Shown here piece by piece: positions 1-7,181 of a DNA stretch of 9,595 nucleotides. Source of the DNA: Cyclobacteriaceae bacterium. Lineage in GTDB: Bacteria > Bacteroidota > Bacteroidia > Cytophagales > Cyclobacteriaceae. Position 1 is the first letter of the stretch. Every line of letters begins with the position of its first letter. The notes below the pieces were generated by a model, which was given only the letters and a program-made list of their open reading frames with translations, did no database searches and was not told the DNA's origin. Where the stretch lies: contig JAUUZS010000117.1 of NCBI GenBank assembly GCA_030589835.1, forward strand, positions 1 to 9,595. Direction: 5' to 3'. Position numbers and translations under genes: made by a program.

Positions 1-563
1 AGGGCAAGGCGAATCTCATTGGAAGGTTCTTTTTGTAAGTAACATTTTTTTATATCTACAATCTTATCAAACTGTCTGGGAATATGAAAACCCAGCCCGC
101 TTCGTTCAATTACAACTTCAGATTTCACTTCTTCATGACTGAGCCATCGCTTATAGCTGAAGGTAAATTCGAGTTTATTTCGGTAAAATTGTGTGTGTTC
201 TGATCGGACAATTGCATTGACTTCAGGGTACTGAAATTTGCCAATCCGGTCAAAATTATCAATAACTTGCTGCCTTTTTGAGCTGACCTGATGGTCATAA
301 TGCAAATGTTGCCACTTACATCCTCCACACAGGCCGAAATGCTCGCAAAACGGTTCTGTCCTGAGATCTTAATAGGTATGGAATTTTATCGCCCTTCCTT
401 CAAGGTAGCTTTTTTTCTTCCTTATTATCTTCAGATCAACCACATCACCGGGAGCGCCCCCCCCCACGAATACAGCTTGTCCATTTATGCGTGCGATGCA
501 TTTTCCCTCGGCGGCGACCGTCTCGATAAGGACATTTTCAAATATTTGTTTTTTTATTCTCAT
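1..563 (-). pseudogene. rlmD: 23S rRNA (uracil-5-)-methyltransferase RlmD, 5' part, interrupted by an in-frame stop
   Basis: This is the N-terminal ~187 codons of an RlmD/RumA-type enzyme, which methylates U1939 of 23S rRNA using SAM; the catalytic domain lies beyond the left edge. Residues 1-64 form a TRAM RNA-binding domain (VFVGGGAPGDVVDL at 31-44). After codon 65 comes the iron-sulfur segment: C73, C79 and C82 in FCEHFGLCGGCKWQ, with C174 (DIKKCYL) as likely fourth ligand, and FYRNKLEFTF at 126-135. Codon 65 is TAA (369-371), yet family similarity continues in the same frame on both sides, where relatives have a YS..RTEPFC pattern. A TCA (Ser) to TAA change explains it, rather than a frameshift. 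I see no ATG just after the stop for reinitiation. The start is ATG at 563; the TTG at 575 is less likely. A real null allele, a sequencing error or rare readthrough are all possible. Family assignment is firm; pseudogene status is not. Confidence 0.85.
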
Positions 564-640
564 ATAAGCGCACAAAGTTAAACAATATCGTTTGGTAGCG
601 GATATTTTTTATTATAATTTGGATCATTCCATTTTAATGA
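564..640. promoter_or_regulatory. Divergent intergenic region with weak Bacteroidota-type promoter candidates
   Basis: These 77 bases separate the divergent rlmD and adhesin genes, so both promoters should lie here. For the plus-strand gene, TTG at 592-594 and TATAATTTG at 613-621 resemble the Bacteroidota sigma consensus (TTG, about 19 nt, TAnnTTTG), with one extra base inside the -7 element. For rlmD, the minus strand reads TAACTTTG (573-580), an exact TAnnTTTG match, but it has no TTG at the expected -33 distance and would give a nearly leaderless message. These are pattern matches only. Confidence 0.3.
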
Positions 641-3205
641 ATGAAAAAGATTTTCCTGATATCTGTACTTCAATTGTTTCTAGGCAGTTTATCTCTTGCC
701 ACACATATAGTTGGTGGTGAATTTGAGATGATTCACGTAGATGGGGACCGATATATCTTTCGGCAAATACAATATTTTGATGTGGTGAATGGAAATCCTG
801 AAGCTAAAGATCAGGAAATCAATGCCTCTATTTTCAGAAAAAAAGATAACGTATATGTCAGATCTATACTGATGTTCATCCAGTCAGAGAGCTATGTTCC
901 GTACACCAACCCGAAATGCACTAATGCCAGGTTAATAACAAATCGAATAGTTTATTCTACGGAAGTAACGCTAAATCCCAATTTGTTCTCAGATCCTGAA
1001 GGATATTATATGGTGTGGGAGCGCTGTTGCAGGAATAATATTATCAATAACATTGTCAGGCCTGAAGAAACGGGTCAAACATTTTACATGGAGTTTCCTC
1101 CCATACGAAAAGAGGATAGCGAATTCAGGAATTCCACACCGCAACTGTTTCCTCCTTTGAGTGATTATGCCTGTGTTAATCGGTTTTATTATGTTGATTT
1201 CAGAGGATTTGACCCTGATGGGGATTCCCTGGTTTACAGCCTGGATACACCTAAAAATAGCTCTGAATTCACCCCCTTGCCCACGCCAACTCCGGCACCC
1301 CATCGTAATGTAACGTGGATTTTTGGAATAAATGGCGCTTATCAAATACCCGGGAACCCAACTCTGAACGTCAATGAAAATGGATTTTTAACGGTTACCC
1401 CCTCTGAAGAGGGACTTTTTGTTTTTTCTGTAAAATGCGAAGAATTTAGAGATGGAAAGAAAATTGGTGAAGTAGTGCGCGACTTCCAACTTTTTGTAAT
1501 TGATTGCCCAAACCCGGGTACGCCACCGGAAATCCAGGTCAAGGCTCCGGCAAGCGATGTTTTTATGCACAAACTGGATACAATAAGATTGAGCGTAGAA
1601 GATTCAAAATGTTTTGATTTCAAAATTAAGGATAAAGATGGAAACGAAACAGTTACCATACGGGCATTGCCGGTTAATTTTGAAGCTAATTTGGAAAGCA
1701 TTTTATCTGCAGACATCGGATATTTGAATTTTCCGGACGATACCTTAGGTGTACAAATATGCCTTCCTGATTGCCCATATTTGCAAAATGAACCTTTTAT
1801 TATCGATGTCATAGCTCAGGATTATACCTGTCCGCAACCTTTAATGGATACCTTGCGGCTTATTGTGCTGGTCGAGCCTCCCCCAAATCAAAATCCAACA
1901 TTTACTCAACCGGTTCAGGATGAAATTACCGCTTCTTTTACGGAGGGATCAATTATTAATATTGCCTTTAATGTGGAAGATAAAGATCTTGACAGCCTAT
2001 TGCTTTATGTAGAGGGTGTGGATTTTGATCTTGCTCAATATGGAATTGAGATTGATACCTTGATTTTTGAAAATGGTAAAATTGATTTTGATCTAAATTG
2101 GAATACCGATTGCCAGACCTACCCCTTTGGATTGAAGAATGAATTTCAGCTAAAATTTTATGTTGAGGATGTGGATAAATGTGGACTGGACAACCGCGAT
2201 AGCGTTACATTAAATATTACCATTGACCTGCCTGACAACAATGCACCCATCGTGTTGATTGACAATGAGCCAGAGCATAAAGAACTGACTGTTCGGATAG
2301 AAGACCTTTTAAATTTTGATATACGAGCTATGGATGCTGACCCCGACGATCAATTATTGCTCGAAGCAATAGGCGTAGGCTTTGATCTGGAAAGTATCGG
2401 GATAGTCTTTGAAACACAAAGTGGCACATCGAATGTTGGCACCTCATTGGATTGGCAAATTGATTGCGATAAGATTAATTTATTTCAAAATGATGTGTTT
2501 GAAATATTACTGATCGTGGAGGATCATGATAAGTGTAAGGTGCCCAATGCAGATACCATATCGCTTACCTTAAATGTGTTGCCTCCCATCAATAATCCCC
2601 CTGAAATATTTGTGAATGGAGAAGTATTGGAAGATACCATTTTTGTAGATGCTGGAAATTTTCTTGATTTGGAAATAAAGGGGATCGACCCTGACGGGGA
2701 TTTAATTGATTTATGGATATTTGAAGAACGCGCATTAGATGATTTGGGAATTGATTTTAACAACGAATCAGGCCTTGCAAGTGTGGTCTCAAGCTTTGGC
2801 TGGGAAACAAACTGTTTGCACCTGGGCGAAGATTTTGGTAATGCCACGTATTCCTTCATCATCGTATTGCAAGACCACAAATGCATTGTTCCTCTTGCTG
2901 ATACCCTTGAAATGATTGTTGTAGTACAAGACGAGCAAATCGACTATTCTTTTTTACCACCAAATGTGTATACGCCAAATTCAGATGATATTAATGAATC
3001 CTATTTTGTACCCTCACTACCAAAGAATAATTGCGCGTGTAAATTTGAAGGAGTATCAATTTACAATAGATATGGTCGAGAGGTATTCACCTCGATGGAA
3101 AGAGACTTTCACTGGTATGGAGAAAACTATCCTTCAGGGGTTTATTATTACCTTATAAGTTATACTGATTTTTCTGTCAAAGGAACCATAACGCTATTGA
3201 GATAG
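641..3205 (+). CDS. Secreted repeat adhesin-like protein with T9SS type B sorting domain (gliding-motility-associated family)
   Basis: An 854-residue exported protein, probably displayed on the cell surface. Residues 1-20 are a signal peptide ending SLSLA, followed by THIVGGEF, the usual mature start of this Bacteroidota family. Residues 21-290 are its N-terminal domain, with WERCCRN at 126-132, acidic DPDGDS at 191-196, and CEEFRDG from 266 leading into RDFQL and DCP (C289). Four tandem repeats follow at about 293-415, 416-531, 532-649 and 650-766. Each has an acidic D-x-D type loop, probably Ca2+-binding, and a Cys pair exactly 23 residues apart: C374/C397, C491/C514, C609/C632, C725/C748. 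Residues ~770-854 are a type B (CHU_C-like) sorting domain: PPNVYTPNSDDIN, then VSIYNRYGREVF, then YPSGVYYYLI. The usual NGDGIND loop is altered to NSDDINE. A role in adhesion or gliding is inferred from the family; the ligand is unknown. It appears monocistronic. Confidence 0.9.
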   Translation: MKKIFLISVLQLFLGSLSLATHIVGGEFEMIHVDGDRYIFRQIQYFDVVNGNPEAKDQEINASIFRKKDNVYVRSILMFIQSESYVPYTNPKCTNARLITNRIVYSTEVTLNPNLFSDPEGYYMVWERCCRNNIINNIVRPEETGQTFYMEFPPIRKEDSEFRNSTPQLFPPLSDYACVNRFYYVDFRGFDPDGDSLVYSLDTPKNSSEFTPLPTPTPAPHRNVTWIFGINGAYQIPGNPTLNVNENGFLTVTPSEEGLFVFSVKCEEFRDGKKIGEVVRDFQLFVIDCPNPGTPPEIQVKAPASDVFMHKLDTIRLSVEDSKCFDFKIKDKDGNETVTIRALPVNFEANLESILSADIGYLNFPDDTLGVQICLPDCPYLQNEPFIIDVIAQDYTCPQPLMDTLRLIVLVEPPPNQNPTFTQPVQDEITASFTEGSIINIAFNVEDKDLDSLLLYVEGVDFDLAQYGIEIDTLIFENGKIDFDLNWNTDCQTYPFGLKNEFQLKFYVEDVDKCGLDNRDSVTLNITIDLPDNNAPIVLIDNEPEHKELTVRIEDLLNFDIRAMDADPDDQLLLEAIGVGFDLESIGIVFETQSGTSNVGTSLDWQIDCDKINLFQNDVFEILLIVEDHDKCKVPNADTISLTLNVLPPINNPPEIFVNGEVLEDTIFVDAGNFLDLEIKGIDPDGDLIDLWIFEERALDDLGIDFNNESGLASVVSSFGWETNCLHLGEDFGNATYSFIIVLQDHKCIVPLADTLEMIVVVQDEQIDYSFLPPNVYTPNSDDINESYFVPSLPKNNCACKFEGVSIYNRYGREVFTSMERDFHWYGENYPSGVYYYLISYTDFSVKGTITLLR

Positions 3206-3431
3206 TGTAAATGATACTACCTTATTTGGCAGATCTGGCATGCCCCTTAATTCATTATGAACCGTTTCCTTAGCAGTGCAATGTTTGCCATTGTAGTTAA
3301 AAATAGTATTATCAAGGAAGCTATTGTACAAAATGATTAAATAAAAGTAAAGCATGGCAACCTTTTCAAATAAATACTGTCTATATATTAAGTTGTCACA
3401 AACTGACCTATATAGCTTAAATTAGTATTCC

Positions 3432-3596
3432 ATGGAAATATTAACTCAACCAAACCATCAAATTAACATTGCAACTGAATCATCCTTTGATAAACAAGCA
3501 AGGGAAAGCTATTTTGAAATGCTAGAAGTGGCCTTCAGAAATCTATCTATTGTTGATCAAAAAGAAATTGATAAAATAGTTCTGGTTCAAAAATGA
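3432..3596 (+). CDS. Possible small hypothetical protein, 54 residues
   Basis: An ATG-initiated frame of 54 codons ending in TGA, with an in-frame TAG nine bases upstream, so it cannot extend in the 5' direction. The product is hydrophilic and mostly helical in character: a Gln/Asn/Ser-rich first 20 residues, then KQARESYFEMLEVAFRNL (22-39) and a Lys/Asp-rich tail. It has no signal peptide, membrane segment or Cys. I do not recognise a family. A 15-bp palindrome lies 16 bases after the stop and might end its transcript. No convincing promoter or ribosome-binding site is visible. The frame stays open for another 23 codons after the TGA, so it could be a remnant of a slightly longer protein. 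It may equally be a chance frame. Confidence 0.35.
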   Translation: MEILTQPNHQINIATESSFDKQARESYFEMLEVAFRNLSIVDQKEIDKIVLVQK

Positions 3597-3612
3597 TGTT
3601 TTAGCAATTTAA

Positions 3613-3627
3613 CCCGGATAATCCGGG
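3613..3627. repeat. 15-bp perfect palindrome CCCGGAT-A-ATCCGGG
   Basis: Seven-base arms flank a single A. In RNA this would fold as a 5-bp GC stem (CCCGG/CCGGG) with a 5-nt loop. It is strikingly GC-rich for its surroundings and starts 16 bases after the stop of the 54-codon frame. No T-run follows, so it is not a standard terminator. A very similar element lies at 7239-7253. Confidence 0.6.
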
Positions 3628-3662
3628 AGATAATTATTGGAATTTACAAAGTGTTGATTGAC

Positions 3663-3760
3663 AAGTAGTTGATTTGCATTTGTCTATTTTTTTTAATACC
3701 CAAATTTGGCGTACCCAATTTCTGCAACCCTAATTCTAACCTCCTATCAATCAACTACTT
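3663..3760. repeat. 12-bp inverted repeat with 74-bp spacer
   Basis: AAGTAGTTGATT (3663-3674) is the exact reverse complement of AATCAACTACTT (3749-3760). The left arm is preceded by a partial direct copy (GTTGATTGAC). The spacer contains a run of eight T and a near-duplicate of TACCCAA. No flanking target duplication is evident and the interior is non-coding. It could be a small non-coding RNA stem, a tiny non-autonomous element, or chance. Confidence 0.5.
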
Positions 3761-3884
3761 ACCTCTAGAATCGCTAATTTCTCATCAATTTTACAGGTTA
3801 AACCTATTTATTATGTGAATAAGGGTAAGCAAACGATCCCTTTATAGGATGACAATATTGCCAAAACGGCTAATTTTAATGCTG

Positions 3885-5000
3885 TTATTTTTTTGCGAAG
3901 CCACGATTAGTGGGATTTTTGGTAAAGTCGCATGAGGCATTCAGATATTTTGAGAACTTATTTGGGTTGTTAATAATATCGTAAAATTCCGCAACATATT
4001 TCAAAGAGGTTTTTTTGTCTCTTTTATTCAAATAATCCGCACCTTCTAATACGGATATAATGGCTGATTTTTTCATGTTGAAAACCTGTATGACGTCCTC
4101 GTAATAATTCATAGTTTTACACGAATACGTGCCCTTTAAATAATAACATGAGCCTTTAAGAAAACGATCTTTTACATTTGCAATGGGCAAATTGGAAGAA
4201 GGAGTTGCATAGGGCGTATTGATAAGTCCTGCATAATCAAAATCAAACGGTATAGGAATTAATTTATCGCCATTAAGGTTTACAATGTCTACATTATGCC
4301 TGGTGTGGATCCACCAATCCGTATTGCCTATCATGAACTGAAAAAGTGAGAAAATATCTACAGAAGATTGAATGCAACTATCCGGGCTCCAAATCTTTTT
4401 ATCGCTGATCGTTCCGCCAAGTCTTTCAGCTAATAAATCATCATCCTCAATAAGAAAACCAGTTTTTTCAATATCAGGATAGTTTTGCTTTATATCCTTA
4501 TAGGTAACGTTGACCATACGGACTTTATAGCTATAATCCGTAATGGTGTTATAGGTCTGGTAAGCCAGGTATTCTAGAAGCGCAAAATTTTGAAAGCTTT
4601 CAGATTCCTGACAATGGGTGACCATTTTTATTTTGTCTTGTCCTTCGAAAATGGTGTTGACGATGGATTTTTTTTTGAAGTTTATTTTAAGGGGAGGAAA
4701 CTCACATATACTATGTATTCTCCTTGTTTTTCCTCTTGCTTTGATGGTAATATTAAAAGATTGGATTTTGTTATCACCCAGTTTCTGTATAAGGAATGCC
4801 GGGATATACTCAGGATCCTCACTCTTATCATTCAGTACTTTTTGCATATCCATTTGCAGAATCAATTCGATGGGCGCAGACTGGCTGAAGAGTTTATTTG
4901 AGGTAGCATCATTAGGATCTGCCGCAATGCTGAGTAACGGAAATAGTACCAGTAATAAAGTTGCTCTTATAAATAACATCTTGGCTATTGGCTTTTTCAT
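3885..5000 (-). CDS. Secreted protein of a conserved Bacteroidota family with kinase-like (CotH/HipA-reminiscent) motifs
   Basis: This encodes 371 residues starting at the ATG at 5000, where a signal peptide begins (MKKPIAKMLFIRATLLLVLF, then PLLSIAA, cleavage near 27). An ATG at 5156 would add 52 residues ahead of the signal peptide and is rejected. Motifs in order: ARGKTRR (88-94), CEFPPLKINF (99-108), KMVTHC (125-130), LLEYLAYQTYN (141-151), GFLIEDDDLLAERLGG (181-196), FMIGNTDWWIHTRHNVDIV (222-240) and IPIPFDFDYAGLINTPYA (248-265). I know this motif order from uncharacterised Bacteroidota proteins. The N-x-D-W...RHN and PFDFDYAG blocks resemble the catalytic Asn/Asp and metal-binding Asp of CotH and HipA-like kinase folds. 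The kinase link is inference. No obvious partner gene adjoins it; the upstream neighbour is divergent. It probably acts in the periplasm or at the cell surface. Confidence 0.8.
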   Translation of the reverse strand: MKKPIAKMLFIRATLLLVLFPLLSIAADPNDATSNKLFSQSAPIELILQMDMQKVLNDKSEDPEYIPAFLIQKLGDNKIQSFNITIKARGKTRRIHSICEFPPLKINFKKKSIVNTIFEGQDKIKMVTHCQESESFQNFALLEYLAYQTYNTITDYSYKVRMVNVTYKDIKQNYPDIEKTGFLIEDDDLLAERLGGTISDKKIWSPDSCIQSSVDIFSLFQFMIGNTDWWIHTRHNVDIVNLNGDKLIPIPFDFDYAGLINTPYATPSSNLPIANVKDRFLKGSCYYLKGTYSCKTMNYYEDVIQVFNMKKSAIISVLEGADYLNKRDKKTSLKYVAEFYDIINNPNKFSKYLNASCDFTKNPTNRGFAKK

Positions 5001-5018
5001 AGGATATACTATTATACG

Positions 5019-5049
5019 TAAGAATTGATTTCGAAGGTTCCAATTCTTA
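5019..5049. repeat. 9-bp inverted repeat in the leader of the minus-strand gene
   Basis: TAAGAATTG (5019-5027) and CAATTCTTA (5041-5049) are exact reverse complements around a 13-nt spacer. Nothing in the spacer is recognised as a riboswitch. The element sits 18 bases upstream of the ATG at 5000. It could form a stem in that transcript's leader or serve as a DNA-binding palindrome. Confidence 0.45.
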
Positions 5050-5161
5050 TGCCAATATATAAATAGCAGATAATCAGTCAGGTGTGATTTTTCTTCTTGA
5101 AGGGATGTATCATTAAGGGGCAATCGATTGTTCGGAAATGTAACAATAGGGGGCATCTATT

Positions 5162-5181
5162 TTTTGTAGATTTATACAAAA
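5162..5181. promoter_or_regulatory. Candidate operator: TTTTGTA, 6-nt spacer, TACAAAA
   Basis: A perfect 7-bp inverted repeat in the divergent intergenic region (5001-5255), 74 bases upstream of the permease start and 161 bases upstream of the minus-strand start. Size, symmetry and location suit a dimeric repressor or activator site controlling the permease operon. No regulator gene is visible in the window. I found no good TTG/TAnnTTTG promoter pair in this region. Confidence 0.4.
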
Positions 5182-5255
5182 GGGTATGGTTTATTTCGCA
5201 GTTATCATTCATTTTTGATACATTATGTTTTGGTTTTGTTCAATTTTCTAAAATT

Positions 5256-6563
5256 ATGCTAATCACAATTGTTGTCGCCCTGTTTATTCTGGTTTCCCTG
5301 ATTTTACTTCGGGTGAATGCTTTTTTGGCTTTCTTGATTTCTTCAATCAGCGTTGGATTGATGTCGGGAATGGACTCCGTAGCCATCGTAAGTGCCATTG
5401 AAAAAGGCCTTGGAAGCACAATTGGCTCCTTAGCCATTATATTAGGATTTGGAGCGGTAATTGGTAGGCTATTAGCAATTAGTGGCGCAGCCAGGCAAAT
5501 CGCAAATCGCATTATTAGCATTGTGGGACAAAAACACATCAAATGGGCCATGATGCTGGTCGGTTTTGTTGTTGGTATCCCAATGTTTTTTTCGGTTGGA
5601 TTTGTATTATTAATCCCTATCCTATTTTCAGTAGCCAGACGAGCAAACGTGCCCATCATTTATCTTGGCATATCTATGGTAGCTTCTTTGTCAGTTGCAC
5701 ATGGTTTATTGCCTCCCCATCCTGCTCCTGTGGCTCTTGTTCAACAATTTGGTGCACCAATGGGAGAAACGATCCTTGTAGGTTTTGTGATATCGATTCC
5801 TACGATAATCATTGCAGGGCCACTATTTGCATCCTCCCTCAAAAAAATTAATGCCGAGCCACTCCAGATATTTCAGGAAACCCCGGATAACAGTGATGAC
5901 TTACCCGGTTTGACCACCAGCATATTTTGTGCCTTGCTGCCCATAGGATTGCTCTTGCTGGAAACAATTTTCAATAATGTCATTTCACACGATTCATTGT
6001 TTTATCAGATAATCCTATTTCTCTCCAAACCCTTAGTCGCCATGTTGATTTCTGTGATGATAGTGCTGTATTTACTGGGGATAAAAAGAGGCAGGAATAT
6101 GAAACAAGTGATGACCCTTATGGAGGAATCAATCAGTGGCATTGCCATGATATTGCTGATCATTGGTGGAGCGGGAGCGCTGAAGCAAGTTTTTATCGAA
6201 GGAGGTTTAAATGAGTATTTGGTAATAGCTATTAGTGAAGTATCCGTATCGCCAATTTTGATGTGCTGGGGAATTGCTGCCTTAATTCGTATTGCCGTTG
6301 GCTCAGCAACGGTAGCTGCAATAACGACTGCAGGAATACTGGCTCCTGTTTATGTTACGGTATCTGTCAACCCTGTCCTTCTTGTATTGGCCACTGGATC
6401 AGGTAGCCTGATTTTTTCGCACGTCAATGACGGTGGGTTTTGGCTGTTCAAAGAATATTTTAATCTTACCATTAAACAAACGCTGCTTTCATGGAGCATG
6501 ATGGAGACCATTATTGCAATTTGCGGTTTGGTGGGTTGCTTTATTTTAAATATTTTTATATAA
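5256..6563 (+). CDS. GntP-family permease (gluconate / D-serine type H+ symporter)
   Basis: An inner-membrane carrier of 435 residues, close to the usual ~440 of the GntP family, whose members import gluconate, idonate, fructuronate, glycerate or D-serine with protons. Hydrophobic helices run from residue 1 to 435 with hallmark segments: GLGSTIGSLAIILGFGAVIG (51-70), the signature SVAHGLLPPHPAPVALVQQF (146-165), GSATVAAITTAGILAP (349-364), and HVNDGGFWLFKEYFNLT (389-405). The start is ATG at 5256 because family members begin directly with the first helix (MLITIVVALF). A TTG start at 5097 would add 53 non-conserved residues. It is followed after 91 bases by a RidA-like gene and then an M19 dipeptidase, all on the plus strand, suggesting an uptake-and-catabolism operon. 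Substrate cannot be read from the sequence; D-serine or another small hydroxy- or amino acid is plausible. Confidence 0.9.
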   Translation: MLITIVVALFILVSLILLRVNAFLAFLISSISVGLMSGMDSVAIVSAIEKGLGSTIGSLAIILGFGAVIGRLLAISGAARQIANRIISIVGQKHIKWAMMLVGFVVGIPMFFSVGFVLLIPILFSVARRANVPIIYLGISMVASLSVAHGLLPPHPAPVALVQQFGAPMGETILVGFVISIPTIIIAGPLFASSLKKINAEPLQIFQETPDNSDDLPGLTTSIFCALLPIGLLLLETIFNNVISHDSLFYQIILFLSKPLVAMLISVMIVLYLLGIKRGRNMKQVMTLMEESISGIAMILLIIGGAGALKQVFIEGGLNEYLVIAISEVSVSPILMCWGIAALIRIAVGSATVAAITTAGILAPVYVTVSVNPVLLVLATGSGSLIFSHVNDGGFWLFKEYFNLTIKQTLLSWSMMETIIAICGLVGCFILNIFI

Positions 6564-6654
6564 AATCTTAAGGATTGTTATTTCAATCTACGATCAATCT
6601 CTTTTTAATCTATCATTAATCTTTTAGTCAGAGTAAGTAAAAAAATAAATAAAA

Positions 6655-7125
6655 ATGGAACATCTTAGCCCGGAGGCAAACCTCCAACACCTAAACATTA
6701 AATTGCCACCGGCACCAAAACCAAAAGGGGTTTATAAGCCTGTATTGCAGGATAAAAATTACCTTTATGTTTCTGGTCATGGTCCTGTTACGCTCGATGA
6801 TGACTTGCTGACAGGAAGAATTGGTAGTGAAGTGGATATGGAGCAAGGAAAACTAGCTGCTCGACAGGTAGGATTAGCGATTCTTTCTACCTTGAAAACC
6901 AATCTTGGAAGTTTGAATAAAATCAAGCGGGTGATTAAGGTACTGGGGATGGTCAATTGTACACCCGAGTTTGGGGAGCACCCCTATGTGATCAATGGAT
7001 GCAGCGAATTGTTTGCAGAAATTTTCGGTGAAGAAAACGGAATAGGCGTCAGAAGTGCCGTAGGTATGGGGTCGCTGCCGGGGAATATATCAGTTGAAAT
7101 TGAAGCGCTTTTTGAATTGCATTAG
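6655..7125 (+). CDS. RidA (YjgF/YER057c/UK114) family protein, ~150-residue subgroup
   Basis: A cytosolic protein of 156 residues. Classical RidA has about 128; this belongs to the longer subgroup typified by an LPPAPKP-x-G-x-Y start (residues 18-27 here). RidA proteins form trimers and hydrolyse reactive enamine/imine intermediates such as 2-aminoacrylate released by PLP enzymes. Recognisable pieces are YLYVSGHGPV (36-45), NLGSLNKIKRVIKVLGMVN (83-101), INGCSELFAEIFGE (113-126) and the active-site region RSAVGMGSLP (133-142) with R133, the residue that binds substrate carboxylates, then SVEIEALFE. Activity in this longer subgroup is less well established than in canonical RidA, so imine deaminase function is an inference. 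It lies between the permease and dipeptidase, which fits a role in their pathway. The A-rich leader (AAAAATAAATAAAA) is typical of Bacteroidota starts. Confidence 0.88.
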   Translation: MEHLSPEANLQHLNIKLPPAPKPKGVYKPVLQDKNYLYVSGHGPVTLDDDLLTGRIGSEVDMEQGKLAARQVGLAILSTLKTNLGSLNKIKRVIKVLGMVNCTPEFGEHPYVINGCSELFAEIFGEENGIGVRSAVGMGSLPGNISVEIEALFELH

Positions 7126-7146
7126 TCACAATTATTCCTCTATGTT

Positions 7147-7158
7147 AACAATATTGTT
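7147..7158. repeat. 12-bp perfect palindrome AACAATATTGTT
   Basis: A self-complementary 12-mer 22 bases after the ridA-like stop. It is too AT-rich to make a stable RNA hairpin. A binding site or chance are both possible. Confidence 0.3.
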
Positions 7159-7181
7159 TTGCCTTACATCAAATCAATCCC

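Larger units (their letters stand above)
3206..3884. other. Gene-poor intergenic region between convergent genes
   Basis: This AT-rich stretch of about 680 bases lies between the ends of two convergent genes. It holds one possible small gene (3432-3596), a 15-bp palindrome (3613-3627) and a 12-bp inverted repeat (3663-3674 with 3749-3760), listed separately. A 27-codon ATG frame at 3257-3340 is too short to support. AAGGG at 3821-3825 faces CCCTT at 3838-3842, a weak 5-bp hairpin. A bulged hairpin at about 3857-3874 lies just past the end of the minus-strand gene but has no T-tract. No clear intrinsic terminator, tRNA or transposase was seen. Confidence 0.6.

Noticed and set aside
125..328. 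67-codon minus-strand frame overlapping the rlmD continuation
   Set aside because: It is in a different frame from the conserved Fe-S and methyltransferase segments; a shadow frame, not a restart.
369..371. Stop-codon recoding (TAA as sense) as explanation for the rlmD stop
   Set aside because: TAA ends the permease at 6561-6563 and the minus-strand gene at 3885-3887 at sensible positions, and no recoding is known for these bacteria.
291..581. 96-codon plus-strand frame over rlmD
   Set aside because: It is antisense to conserved RlmD motifs and its product resembles no protein; it is a shadow frame.
3257..3340. 27-codon ATG frame after the adhesin gene
   Set aside because: Too short, with no recognisable content or initiation signal.
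4590..5028. Plus-strand frames of 103 and 136 codons opposite the secreted protein
   Set aside because: They are antisense to a gene with clear family motifs and a signal peptide; no independent evidence.
5031..5045. Possible tRNA T-arm-like sequence (TTCGAAGGTTCC)
   Set aside because: No acceptor stem or anticodon arm can be built around it on either strand.
5001..5156. N-terminal extension of the minus-strand secreted protein from an ATG at 5156
   Set aside because: It would bury a clear signal peptide 52 residues inside the protein and fill the divergent promoter region.
5097..5255. N-terminal extension of the permease from a TTG codon at 5097
   Set aside because: The extension is not membrane-like in the GntP pattern, uses a rare start, and would cover the intergenic palindrome. 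Family proteins start at the first helix, matching the ATG at 5256.
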